This document shows positions 35,702 through 43,191 of a DNA stretch of 64,000 bases, in pieces. Position numbers and translations under genes: made by a program. The DNA comes from Gammaproteobacteria bacterium. Lineage in GTDB: Bacteria > Pseudomonadota > Gammaproteobacteria > SZUA-229. Positions within the stretch are counted from its first letter, which is position 1, and the number at the start of each line of letters is the position of its first letter. The notes under the pieces are model-generated. The model was not told where the DNA came from. It did not search any database and saw only the letters and a list, made by a program, of their open reading frames with translations. The stretch lies in assembly GCA_013041745.1 (NCBI GenBank), contig JABDRN010000031.1, positions 1 through 64,000 on the forward strand, written 5' to 3'.

Positions 35702-36565
35702 TCAAAACGGCAACTTATCGAAGGAAGTGAACCTGGTAACACCTTTGGGCAGCTTACGCATACGTTTTACGCCTTCACCGCCTAACCATATATCTACATT
35801 TGCTGGTATCGAATCTCGCAGTTGATTCATATTGCTTCGAATATTCTCATATTGATACGCACCGCTGAAGGTAATTCCCAGAACATCCGCGTTCAGTCGT
35901 TCAACCGCTAATACGATCTGATCAAGCGGTACTTCCCCGCCCAGGTTGGTCACGCATATATTTCGTGATGATAACAGTGCAGCGAACATCAACAGGCCAA
36001 GTGTATGTTCTTCTCCTGGCAGAGTAGCGAGTAATACCCGCGGTTTTCTCGTGTTCTTCTGTAATTTGGAGATCTCACTGTTGAGAAAACGTGTCAGAAC
36101 TTCTGATAGCAGATGTTCTTCAAATATCTGTAACTTGCCTTTTGCCCAACGTTCACCGACGGTATACAACAGTGGTATGACTGTTTCAGTGATGAACGGC
36201 TCCATGCCTTGCTGCTGATAGAGCTGTGACAGTCTGGCTTCGAGTTCTGAGCTATCACTGCTCTGTAAGACGGTCAATATATGCTCGATTGAATCACTTG
36301 TTGACTGATCAGGATACAGCTCAGATTCCAGCACATCGAGGTCTGCATCATTCAGCACTACTACTTTTCCGGGGCGAAGCCCCTGATCGAGCAATCGACG
36401 GATTCTCTGCAGTCGGCGTAACTGGCCCTCAGGGTATATCCGCTCGCCTTTATCGTTGCGTAGCGGCTCAGGAAAGCCATATCGTCGCTCCCAGACACGC
36501 AGAGTATCTCGCGCTATACCACTGTCACGCTCGACAGCACCTATGGACAAATATTGATGATTCAT
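35702..36565 (-). CDS. litR: MerR-family B12-binding (LitR/CarH-type) transcriptional regulator
   Basis: 287 residues. Residues 1-70 are a MerR helix-turn-helix (YLSIGAVERDSGIARDTLRVWERRYGFPEP). Residues about 85-165 form the helical cap with the CarH hallmark W-x9-EH (residues in ERWAKGKLQIFEEHLLSE). The B12-binding Rossmann part follows, with the lower-ligand motif ExHxxG in LPGEEHTLGLLM, then LGGEVPLDQIV and ITFSGAYQY. Proteins of this class bind adenosylcobalamin, repress in the dark and release DNA when light breaks the Co-C bond. No Shine-Dalgarno is seen; the promoter places the transcript start at the ATG. Divergent from the genes at 36724 on. Confidence 0.9.
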   Translation of the reverse strand: MNHQYLSIGAVERDSGIARDTLRVWERRYGFPEPLRNDKGERIYPEGQLRRLQRIRRLLDQGLRPGKVVVLNDADLDVLESELYPDQSTSDSIEHILTVLQSSDSSELEARLSQLYQQQGMEPFITETVIPLLYTVGERWAKGKLQIFEEHLLSEVLTRFLNSEISKLQKNTRKPRVLLATLPGEEHTLGLLMFAALLSSRNICVTNLGGEVPLDQIVLAVERLNADVLGITFSGAYQYENIRSNMNQLRDSIPANVDIWLGGEGVKRMRKLPKGVTRFTSFDKLPF

Positions 36566-36571
36566 GGAATA

Positions 36572-36599
36572 ACTATAACAAAATTAGAAATAAATGCAA
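36572..36599 (-). promoter_or_regulatory. litR promoter, predicted leaderless
   Basis: On the minus strand TTGCAT (36594-36599) and TATAGT (36572-36577) are separated by 16 bp. Six bases separate the -10 from the ATG at 36565, so the expected transcript start is the A of the start codon or the base before it. There is no purine-rich ribosome site upstream, which agrees with a leaderless mRNA. Confidence 0.55.
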
Positions 36600-36610
36600 T
36601 TTTAATGCTA

Positions 36611-36645
36611 TTTGTCCTAGACAAAAAAGTATTAATCCATATAAT
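36611..36645 (+). promoter_or_regulatory. Strong promoter with palindromic operator over the -35 (candidate LitR site)
   Basis: -35 TAGACA (36618-36623) and a perfect -10 TATAAT (36640-36645) at 16-bp spacing. The palindrome TTTGTC-CTA-GACAAA (36611-36625) covers the whole -35. A bound repressor here would block RNA polymerase, the way CarH works. Binding by the neighbouring LitR-like protein is inference from position. Confidence 0.6.
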
Positions 36646-36723
36646 GAAGTTATGGGTCGGATAAACAGAGCACTAAAGCCCATCGTTAGAAAGTTCGAAA
36701 AAACCATATACCGGAGAAAAGTT

Positions 36724-36888
36724 ATGAGTAATTATGAAGAACACAATCTAGCTATTGAAGAATTTTATGACAAAGCCATACTGGCAGCAGAAGCAGAAGA
36801 CATCGAGATTCTGTCATCTGTAGTACCTGGTAGTAGACTGCACGAGATCATCCACAATCCGATCGATAGTGGAATTGATGAAGGTTAA
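36724..36888 (+). CDS. 54-residue acidic protein, unknown function
   Basis: The ATG at 36724 has a GGAG site (CCGGAGAAAAGTT). The sequence is MSNYEEHNLAIEEFYDKAIL followed by AAEAEDIEILSS and a Pro/Gly-containing tail. It is strongly acidic and helical at first, without signal peptide or membrane segment. A longer in-frame reading to 36226 crosses the promoter and litR and is rejected. It is the first gene under the palindrome-controlled promoter and is followed by a strong terminator, so it is likely the most highly regulated product here. Confidence 0.7.
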   Translation: MSNYEEHNLAIEEFYDKAILAAEAEDIEILSSVVPGSRLHEIIHNPIDSGIDEG

Positions 36889-36961
36889 TCTCCCTAGTAG
36901 GGCTCAGGTATCAACACACATTTCAATATTTCATACGCACTCAGTTGACTACTTTGAGCCC

Positions 36962-36997
36962 ACCGGAGACGGTCCTGTGCCTCTCCGGTTTTTTTTA
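36962..36997 (+). terminator. Intrinsic terminator after the 54-residue gene
   Basis: ACCGGAGA (36962-36969) pairs perfectly with TCTCCGGT (36982-36989), 12-nt loop, followed by eight T. An additional stem, GGGCTCA (36900-36906) with TGAGCCC (36955-36961), encloses the preceding 48 nt and stacks directly on the terminator. Confidence 0.85.
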
Positions 36998-37030
36998 ACA
37001 ATAAGCAACACATTATAGAGAGAAACGAAT

Positions 37031-37255
37031 ATGAGAATTTCAACACTTGATCCTATTTCAATGAATGATGTTAATGATATAGATTCTGCACCTTATGTTA
37101 TCGAGGGCGAAGGTCCGAATGCATTAAAGATATACTTCGAGAACGAGGAAAATAAAGCTGTATACATGGATATACCTCTGCATACATCAAATGCAACTCT
37201 ATCATCAGCTTACGCATTGTGTGCTGACTCGGATATTACGGGCACCATTAACTAG
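37031..37255 (+). CDS. 74-residue acidic protein, unknown function
   Basis: ATG at 37031 behind an AGAGAGAAA site. The protein is acidic (MRISTLDPISMNDVNDIDSA, then YVIEGEGPNALKIYFENEENKAVYMDIPL) with predicted beta strands and no signal peptide. No family recognised. It stands 15 bp before the DCC-family gene and is probably its operon partner. Confidence that it is translated comes from the ribosome site and context only. Confidence 0.6.
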   Translation: MRISTLDPISMNDVNDIDSAPYVIEGEGPNALKIYFENEENKAVYMDIPLHTSNATLSSAYALCADSDITGTIN

Positions 37256-37269
37256 TTATCTGCGGTCTC

Positions 37270-37668
37270 ATGAAACTAAAAATATTTTATGATGGGCTTT
37301 GTCCATTATGTAGTATGGAAATAAACCAGTTGAGGGCTTATGACACTAATAACCAGCTCTCATTTGAAAACATCCACGCACCGGATTTTGTCAAGCGCTA
37401 TCCCTACATCGACCAGGTAAGAGCAAACAAGATCTTGCACGGTCAGGTCAGTGACGGCGGATTGATCTACGGTCTGGATGTTACCTGTATGGCATGGAAC
37501 ACGGTCGGCAAACATCGTTGGTTATCCGTATTGCGATGGCCAGTCATACGCTGGTTTGCCGACCTGGGCTATCTGTTCTTTGCACGTCACAGAAACTTTA
37601 TCTCAGGCTTTTTTACTGGTAAGAAAGACCTGGAATGTCAGGCTTGCAAAATCAAATCAACTGACTAA
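37270..37668 (+). CDS. DCC-family thiol-disulfide oxidoreductase-like protein (DUF393)
   Basis: 132 residues. The defining DxxCxxC motif is in FYDGLCPLCSMEINQL at the N-terminus. The rest has the family pattern (SFENIHAPDFVKRYP, HGQVSDGGLIYGLDVTCMAWNTVG, WPVIRWFADLGYLFFARHR). A C-terminal CQAC adds another Cys pair. Cytoplasmic, thioredoxin-like fold; substrates unknown. Confidence 0.9.
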   Translation: MKLKIFYDGLCPLCSMEINQLRAYDTNNQLSFENIHAPDFVKRYPYIDQVRANKILHGQVSDGGLIYGLDVTCMAWNTVGKHRWLSVLRWPVIRWFADLGYLFFARHRNFISGFFTGKKDLECQACKIKSTD

Positions 37669-37712
37669 TCCTGATCTAGACAGCGATATTCGTTGATCGA
37701 TGATAATGATCC

Positions 37713-38342
37713 ATGAAATTACAAATTATCAGGCACTCAGAACATTCATCAAAATTAGTGGTGATATCAGCATTGTGTGCTGCACTCACGAATACTGCCT
37801 TGGCAGAAAACATGCCACTAGATATGAATGCTGATCTTGTAATAGATGATCGCAGCAATAACGATGATACATCTAACCTTGGTACAAAGTGGCAGCTGGT
37901 GACGGATAATGTCATGGGCGGGCTATCTCAAGGCCGGCTAACGCTGGATAGTTACCAGGGTAAAATGTGCTTACGCATGCGTGGTGACGTCACCACTGAA
38001 AACAATGGTGGCTTTGTACAGATTGCTCTACCCCTATCAGAAGAGGGTGTTTTTGATGCTTCTGCATACAGCGGTGTCGAGATCGAGGTAGCAGGCAACA
38101 ACGAAGTTTATAATATACACTTTCGTACCGGTGATCTCTGGTTTCCCTGGCAATCATACCGATACAGTTTTAACGCATCCAGTGACTGGCAGAAATATCG
38201 CATACCTTTTTCAGAGCTGGAAAAATATAAAACCTTCCATAGCTTTTCCCAGGATCAGATCAAACGCATCGGACTGGTTGCCATAGGAAGAGAATTTCAG
38301 GCAGATCTATGTCTGTCCGATATCAGGTTCTACCATGAGTGA
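37713..38342 (+). CDS. CIA30-family protein, exported
   Basis: 209 residues with a signal-like N-terminus (about 12-31, SKLVVISALCAALTNTALA-EN). The body matches CIA30/NDUFAF1-like domains: WQLVTDNVMGGLSQGRLTL, NGGFVQIALPL, YSGVEIEVAGN, YNIHFRTGDLWFPWQSYRYSF, DWQKYRIPFSELEKYK. Eukaryotic members assist complex I assembly; bacterial ones are of unknown function. It overlaps the SDR gene by 8 bp, so the two are in one operon. Confidence 0.87.
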   Translation: MKLQIIRHSEHSSKLVVISALCAALTNTALAENMPLDMNADLVIDDRSNNDDTSNLGTKWQLVTDNVMGGLSQGRLTLDSYQGKMCLRMRGDVTTENNGGFVQIALPLSEEGVFDASAYSGVEIEVAGNNEVYNIHFRTGDLWFPWQSYRYSFNASSDWQKYRIPFSELEKYKTFHSFSQDQIKRIGLVAIGREFQADLCLSDIRFYHE

Positions 38343-39084
38343 TTCGGCAGCGGTAATTATCGGCGCTGGAAGCAGTATCGGCTCTGCCCTGTGCCAGCGA
38401 TGGCAACGGGATGATGCGGTCAGCCGCGTCTTTGCTGTTAGCAGAAAGCTGGAGGCAGACGATGAAAATAACGAAGAGTCTTCGATAATCAAGATACACA
38501 GTGATTATACAGAGGCGTCAATATATAAAGCCCTGGAGACGATAAAAACGCTGATGCTCGAGAATCATCTGCAGACGATAAGCCGTGTATGTATCTGTAA
38601 CGGTATTCTACATAATGATAATGTCTGGCCCGAGAAACGAATAGAAGAGCTGACTGCCGACTCCCTGCTGGAAGTCTTTACCATCAACAGTGTGACTCCC
38701 ATGCTCTGGTTGAAAGCATTGATCACTATGGTGAAATCACCATCAGATTGTGTAATCACCGTGTTTAATGCCAGGATAGGCAGCATCGGTGATAATCGTT
38801 CTGGTGGCTGGTACAGTTACCGCGCATCAAAAGCGGCATTGAACATGCTGCTGAAAACGGCTGCCATCGAATATGCCAGGCGAGCAAAAAATGTAAAGCT
38901 GATCTCGTTCCATCCCGGCACCACAGATACAGCATTATCCAAACCTTTTCAGGGTTCTGTCAAAAAGGAGAACCTGTTCACTCCTGATTATGTTGCAGAA
39001 CACCTCGTAGCCATCATGAATACACAGCAAGTTGATGGCGAATTATCATTCATCGACTGGGAGAATAAAGCAATTGTCTGGTAA
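38335..39084 (+). CDS. Short-chain dehydrogenase/reductase (C-factor-like)
   Basis: 249 residues. Rossmann start AVIIGAGSSIGSALCQRW (the TGxxxGxG loop reads GAGSSIG), NGILHN in the NNAG position, catalytic Ser region VFNARIGSIGDN, and YRASKAALNMLLKTAAIEYARR (YxxxK). The motif set agrees with C-factor-like SDRs often found near photolyase or LitR genes. NAD(P)-dependent; substrate unknown. It overlaps both neighbours. Confidence 0.88.
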   Translation: MSDSAAVIIGAGSSIGSALCQRWQRDDAVSRVFAVSRKLEADDENNEESSIIKIHSDYTEASIYKALETIKTLMLENHLQTISRVCICNGILHNDNVWPEKRIEELTADSLLEVFTINSVTPMLWLKALITMVKSPSDCVITVFNARIGSIGDNRSGGWYSYRASKAALNMLLKTAAIEYARRAKNVKLISFHPGTTDTALSKPFQGSVKKENLFTPDYVAEHLVAIMNTQQVDGELSFIDWENKAIVW

Positions 39085-39511
39085 AGTGTTGACAGCGAAA
39101 TCGCTCGGTTATGCTGGCCTCATTCCGTTTATCGTATTCAGCATCGGCAGTTGGTTGCCGTTACCGTTGATAACAGATGCGACGTTTCTATTGACTGCCT
39201 ATGCGGCGATGATACTGTCATTCATGGGTGCGATACACTGGGGTGTCGCCATGGCGAACACCGAAGATAAAAACGGTAAATATTATATTGCCAGTGTCAT
39301 ACCGGCTCTGAGCGCATGGCTAGCCCTGATCATACCTCAGAATTATGCGATCATCCTGTTGATGACCGGTTTTATTGGACTGATTATCTATGACTGGTCA
39401 GTAGAGAGAGCGCAACGCCTGCCTGACTGGTATATCCCTATGCGAAACAAGCTGACGCTGGTCGTCGTTATCTGTCTTATGGTGACGCAGCTATCACATG
39501 GCATGCCTTAA
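39074..39511 (+). CDS. DUF3429 family membrane protein
   Basis: Start placed at TTG 39074, in frame, 10 bp after GGGAG and overlapping the SDR stop; a longer reading from 39032 overlaps more. About 145 residues with five membrane helices: GLIPFIVFSIGSWLPLPLI, LLTAYAAMILSFMGAIHWGVAM (the family's FxGAIHWG signature), YIASVIPALSAWLALIIP, YAIILLMTGFIGLIIYDW, and LTLVVVICLMVTQL. Function of DUF3429 is unknown. Confidence 0.85.
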   Translation: MSGKVLTAKSLGYAGLIPFIVFSIGSWLPLPLITDATFLLTAYAAMILSFMGAIHWGVAMANTEDKNGKYYIASVIPALSAWLALIIPQNYAIILLMTGFIGLIIYDWSVERAQRLPDWYIPMRNKLTLVVVICLMVTQLSHGMP

Positions 39512-39529
39512 ACCTGGCTTATCATAGCA

Positions 39530-40174
39530 ATGCGATTGAATACTGAACAGATCGAAGCACTGGATAATCGATATCGGGCACTTTTCATAAACGCACTGAG
39601 CGGCTTCAAGGGTGCAAATCTGATCGCCACATGTGACGACAGGAAAAACACCAACCTGGCAATATTCACATCAGTGTTTCATATCGGCTCGATGCCGCCG
39701 CTGCTCGGCATGATATCTCGACCGCATAGCGTGACCCGCGATACACTTGAGAATATAGTGCAGACCGGACACTACACTATCAACCATGTGAATGCGTCAA
39801 TCGTCCAGCAATCACACCAGTCATCGGCACGCTATGATAAAGATATATCTGAATTTCATGCAACCGGTCTGAAAGAACAATGGCTTGATGACTTTCCCGT
39901 ACCTTTTGTGCAGCAGAGTCGCATCCAACTGGGTATGAAATTGCGCGAACAACATCAGCTGGAGATCAATAACACGGTGATGATTATCGGAGAGATTATC
40001 TATATCAATATTAAAGATGATGTCGTCCATCAGGATGGTTATGTTGATATTGAACGAGCTGGCAGTATCGCGACAAGCAGTCTGGACAGTTATCACCGCA
40101 CCGATATGCTAACCCAGCTCAGTTATGCCAAACCGGATAAGCTCGCTGAACAGCTGACGCATCGGAAAAAATAA
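39530..40174 (+). CDS. Flavin reductase-like, FMN-binding protein
   Basis: 214 residues with a flavin-reductase split barrel: YRALFINALSGFKGANLIAT, NLAIFTSVFHIGSMPPLLGMISRP, ETGHYTINHV-type core (here QTGHYTINHV), and NTVMIIGEIIYINI. The GSMPP and TINHV segments bind FMN in relatives. It may supply reduced flavin or act as an uncharacterised flavoprotein. It is the last gene of the rightward litR-linked set, 18 bp after DUF3429, and converges on tas. Confidence 0.88.
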   Translation: MRLNTEQIEALDNRYRALFINALSGFKGANLIATCDDRKNTNLAIFTSVFHIGSMPPLLGMISRPHSVTRDTLENIVQTGHYTINHVNASIVQQSHQSSARYDKDISEFHATGLKEQWLDDFPVPFVQQSRIQLGMKLREQHQLEINNTVMIIGEIIYINIKDDVVHQDGYVDIERAGSIATSSLDSYHRTDMLTQLSYAKPDKLAEQLTHRKK

Positions 40175-40183
40175 CACTCAGTA

Positions 40184-41227
40184 TTACGGGCTCGGGTTGG
40201 CGTGATTATTATGGATCGCTTCGATCGAGGATAATATTTCGTCTGATAACGTCAGCTTGATACTGTCGATGTTACTTCGCAGCTGTTCCATGGTAGTAGC
40301 ACCGATAATAGTGCTGGTAAGAAATGGCCGGCTATTGACGTAGGCTAGCGCCATCTGAGCCGGATCGAGGTCATGTTCTCTGGCCAGAGATACATAAGCC
40401 TGAGTCGCTGCCACAGCCGCAGGATTGCTGTAACGTGTATAGTCAGGCCACAGCGTGATGCGTGCACCTTCGGGGTTTGTGCCAGCCAGATATTTGCCTG
40501 ATAACACACCAAAACCCAACGGCGAATAAGACAGCAGGCCAACATTTTCACGCCATGATACTTCCGCCATACCGACTTCGTAGAGCCTGTTCAACAGACT
40601 GTAAGGGTTCTGTACGCTGACGATTCTGGGTAAGCCGGCCTGCTCGGCATAATGCAGGAACTGCATCATGCCCCACGGCGTTTCGTTTGACAGACCGATC
40701 TGCCGGATCTTGCCGGCTTTGACCTGTTCGGCGAGTGCTTCCAGGGTTTCCAGTACAGGTGTTACCTGCTCATCTGTCGGCGCTTCAAAACCGAGCTTAC
40801 CGAAAAAGTTGGCTTCACGCTGCGGCCAGTGTAGCTGATACAGGTCGAGGTAATCCGTCTGTAACCGTTTCAGGCTGGCATCCAGCGCCTGCGGGATATC
40901 ATTTTTATCAAAGAGGGTCTTACCACCACGGATATGCGGTATCCAGTCTTCTCCGGGACCGGCAATCTTGCTTGCCAGCACGATGCTGTCACGTGTACCG
41001 CGTGACTGTAACCATTCACCGATGATCTCTTCCGTACGGCCATATGTTTCGGCTTTCGGTGGAATCGCATAGAGCTCTGCAGTATCAAAAAAATTCACCC
41101 CCTGGGTAAGAGCATAATCCATCTGTTCGAATGCCTGCTCAGGTGTATTCTGCTGACCCCAGGTCATGGTGCCCAGGCAGATGACACTTACCTCGATGTC
41201 TGACTTTCCAAGTTTGCGATATTGCAT
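40184..41227 (-). CDS. tas: NADP(H)-dependent aldo/keto reductase, Tas type
   Basis: 347 residues. Highly like E. coli Tas: LGTMTWGQQNTPEQAFEQMDYA, NFFDTAELYAIPPKAETYGRTEEIIGEWL, LKRLQTDYLDLYQLHWPQR, IGLSNETPWGMMQFLHYAE, IVSVQNPYSLLNRLYEVGMAEV, ATTMEQLRSNI. Catalytic Asp, Tyr, Lys and His of the AKR barrel are present (DTAELY, LASKIAG, LHWPQ). Physiological substrate undefined. Alone on the minus strand. Confidence 0.93.
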   Translation of the reverse strand: MQYRKLGKSDIEVSVICLGTMTWGQQNTPEQAFEQMDYALTQGVNFFDTAELYAIPPKAETYGRTEEIIGEWLQSRGTRDSIVLASKIAGPGEDWIPHIRGGKTLFDKNDIPQALDASLKRLQTDYLDLYQLHWPQREANFFGKLGFEAPTDEQVTPVLETLEALAEQVKAGKIRQIGLSNETPWGMMQFLHYAEQAGLPRIVSVQNPYSLLNRLYEVGMAEVSWRENVGLLSYSPLGFGVLSGKYLAGTNPEGARITLWPDYTRYSNPAAVAATQAYVSLAREHDLDPAQMALAYVNSRPFLTSTIIGATTMEQLRSNIDSIKLTLSDEILSSIEAIHNNHANPSP

Positions 41228-41320
41228 GATTGTGTCGGTCTCAATTATCTGATTGATGCAGATATTATTTTGTTCTGGGGAATACTTTACCAGCAGGTAC
41301 CAGCAAAATAACCATATAAA

Positions 41321-41731
41321 TCACTGCTCTGTACTCAACACGGTAACTACGATACGTCGCTCCTGGCGTGGCCCATCATATTCACAGAAGAAGATATTCT
41401 GCCAGGTAGAGAGCCCCATCTCGCCATCGATAATCGGTATCGATTCGGAAGGCCCGACCAGCCCGGATTTCAGATGTGCATCACCATTACCATCCTGCCT
41501 GTCATGCAGCCATACACCATTAGGAATCATCTTTGCTAACAGGTTGATGACATCGGTCTGTACACTGTCATCCCAGTTCTCCTGTATCATTATCGCTGCC
41601 GTCGCGCCCTGGGCATAGACGTTCACCAGGCCCTGACGTACGCCGCTATCATGGATGACCGTTTTCACCTGAGCGGTAATATCGATCAGGACTTCCCGTT
41701 GGTGTGTCTGGACGGTGATGGTCTTATGCAT
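41321..41731 (-). CDS. yjbQ: YjbQ-family protein (UPF0047; secondary thiamine-phosphate synthase)
   Basis: 136 residues, single-domain family of unchanging length. Motifs: GLVNVYAQGATAAIMIQENWDDSV, WLHDRQDGNGDAHLKSGLVGPSESIPI (conserved GNGDAHLKS site with His/Asp), STWQNIFFCEYDGPRQERRIVV. Reported low-level thiamine-phosphate synthase activity exists for relatives; main role unsettled. Confidence 0.92.
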   Translation of the reverse strand: MHKTITVQTHQREVLIDITAQVKTVIHDSGVRQGLVNVYAQGATAAIMIQENWDDSVQTDVINLLAKMIPNGVWLHDRQDGNGDAHLKSGLVGPSESIPIIDGEMGLSTWQNIFFCEYDGPRQERRIVVTVLSTEQ

Positions 41732-41802
41732 GGAAACCTGGTCTATAAAGAGTTTTAAAGATAGTCACATAATGATAACGTTATTGCTCGGAAGCTGTCA
41801 CC

Positions 41803-42294
41803 TTGCCAGTTCAATTTATGCGATATTCACTTTTAGCCATAATTCTCATTACCGCCACATTATTCAGCAGCAGCATCGTCTGCTCATCTGAGATTGATGA
41901 TATCATCGCACGGAAGCAGGCACCTGCAGGTGTCATGTTTGAGATAGTCAGTGATGAAGAAAATCTTCTCGGCGAGTTACTGCCGTCAGTCAAGGCCGAT
42001 ATCTCAAAGTTACGGCAACGTTTCCCCGGCATTCCGATCGCCATCGTGACTCATGGCACAGAGCAGTTCGCCCTGACCAGTAAAAATCGCAGTAGCGAGA
42101 TAAAGGCACATGACCTGGTGAAAACACTGGTCGAGTCGGAAGATGTCGACGTTCATGTCTGTGGCACACATGCCGGATGGTATGGTGTTACAGCAGAAGA
42201 TTTTCCTGATTATGTCGACGTAACGGCAGCAGCACCGACGCAGATCGATGACTATGAAGCCATCGGTTATGAGCTTATCGTCTTGACTGATTGA
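41803..42294 (+). CDS. Exported DsrE-like family protein
   Basis: A TTG at 41803 has GGAAG 8 bp upstream; an ATG at 41818 is the alternative. About 163 residues: signal peptide (MRYSLLAIILITATLFSSSIVCSS), then a DsrE/F-type fold with VMFEIVSDEENLL, LRQRFPGIPIAIVTHGTEQFAL, VHVCGTHAGWYGVTAEDFPDYVDVTAAAP, and IGYELIVL. One Cys (VHVCGTHAG) sits where DsrE-like proteins have their reactive position, in the periplasm. Role unknown. Convergent with the CBS gene 3 bp away. Confidence 0.82.
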   Translation: MPVQFMRYSLLAIILITATLFSSSIVCSSEIDDIIARKQAPAGVMFEIVSDEENLLGELLPSVKADISKLRQRFPGIPIAIVTHGTEQFALTSKNRSSEIKAHDLVKTLVESEDVDVHVCGTHAGWYGVTAEDFPDYVDVTAAAPTQIDDYEAIGYELIVLTD

Positions 42295-42297
42295 AGC

Positions 42298-42735
42298 TCA
42301 TCGTAATTCGCTCTTGGCACGCTTCCCTGTAGTCTTATGGTTCGGTGTCGGCGCGTTCTTCATTACGAAACGATGATCCTCTACCAGAGTGAGAAGATCA
42401 AACGAACTGATGATACCGATGACTTTCTGCTCTTTAGTGACGATGAGGTGATGTATCTTATGATTATTCATCATCCGTGCCGCTACAGAGACATCTTCAT
42501 ACTCGGGGATGGTATAGACTTTCTCTGCCATGATATTAGATATCGGTGTGCCCTCTTTCTTTGCAGCAAGAAGATCAGATGCTGAGACCACGCCGACTGC
42601 GCCATGTTCGGTGGAGACGACCGGGATACTATTGACACTACGTTTTGCCATCTTTTCCTTGATATGTCCAACAGTGTGATGAGGTTGTGCAGTGGTGACA
42701 TCTCTCGTCATCAGATCTATTACTTTTACAGCCAT
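42298..42735 (-). CDS. Tandem CBS-domain protein
   Basis: 145 residues with two CBS motifs: VIDLMTRDVTTAQPHHTVGHIKEKMAKRSVNSIPVVSTEHGAVGVVSASDLL and ISNIMAEKVYTIPEYEDVSVAARMMNNHKIHHLIVTKEQKVIGIISSFDLL in outline, separated by a short linker. The C-terminal 25 residues are basic and flexible. Stand-alone CBS pairs bind adenine nucleotides and regulate partners; none is adjacent. The ligand is not predictable. Confidence 0.92.
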   Translation of the reverse strand: MAVKVIDLMTRDVTTAQPHHTVGHIKEKMAKRSVNSIPVVSTEHGAVGVVSASDLLAAKKEGTPISNIMAEKVYTIPEYEDVSVAARMMNNHKIHHLIVTKEQKVIGIISSFDLLTLVEDHRFVMKNAPTPNHKTTGKRAKSELR

Positions 42736-42856
42736 TATCCGGTTTCCGCTAGTTAGTATTCAATCTACGTATTCTGGCAGGGTTTTATTAAAAAAACACC
42801 GATAGTTGAGTGAAATTCTCCTATTTCCGATGAAATTCGCAGATCTACAGTAAACA

Positions 42857-43018
42857 GGACAGGATTACTCGGTCCAATACCCTCGCCTTCGGGTCATCAC
42901 AAAAAACGTGATGATCAAATCTGTTGCAGACAGATTTGTCGAACCGTTCGAACCCCGTCTACGTCAAGCTGTATGGTGTTAGATCGCTGCAGGTTGGTTG
43001 CTATATGAAATTTAATAA
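42857..43018 (-). repeat. 173-bp tRNA-linked repeat, distal (degenerate) copy
   Basis: From 42891 to 43018 this copy differs from its neighbour at only two positions (aaaaaa/agaaaa and gaacccc/gatcccc). Its far end, at 42857-42889, is diverged, and the tRNA-like tail is reduced to the aaacaggacaggatt region. The same two hairpins occur: TCATCAC/GTGATGA and CAAATCTGT-TGCAG-ACAGATTTG. Confidence 0.9.
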
Positions 43019-43191
43019 TGGCGGACCGGACGGGATTACTCGGGCATCCAGCCCTCGCCCTTCGGGTCATCACAGAAAACGTGATGATCAAATCTGTTGC
43101 AGACAGATTTGTCGAACCGTTCGATCCCCGTCTACGTCAAGCTGTATGGTGTTAGATCGCTGCAGGTTGGTTGCTATATGAAATTTAATAA
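43019..43191 (-). repeat. 173-bp tRNA-linked repeat, proximal copy
   Basis: The unit begins at 43019 with a 19-bp copy of the tRNA-Asp 3' end including CCA (tggcggaccggacgggatt on the plus strand), and the next such sequence is the real tRNA end at 43192, giving a 173-bp period. It would be transcribed after tRNA-Asp. It contains a 9-bp stem with 5-nt loop (about 43090-43112) and a 7-bp stem over an A-rich loop. A complete 19-bp tRNA-tail copy followed by repeat matches the layout of rtT repeats at E. coli tyrT. Confidence 0.9.

Noticed and set aside
36226-36723. N-terminal extension of the 54-residue gene into the litR region
   Set aside because: It crosses the divergent promoters and the litR coding region; the internal ATG at 36724 has a GGAG site.
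35702-40174. Photolyase or carotenoid genes expected beside a LitR-type regulator
   Set aside because: Every reading frame in this stretch was assigned to another family or to a small unknown; none is a photolyase, DUF1365 or carotenoid enzyme.
42785-42805. T-run (minus strand) after the distal repeat as a tRNA operon terminator
   Set aside because: Seven T are present, but no convincing stem precedes them, so it was not listed as a terminator.
42924-43181. Rightward 85-codon frame across the tRNA-linked repeats
   Set aside because: It lies antisense to the tRNA operon, is built from the repeat, and has no ribosome site. A protamine-like Tpr product is known for the E. coli repeats, but in the opposite relation to transcription.
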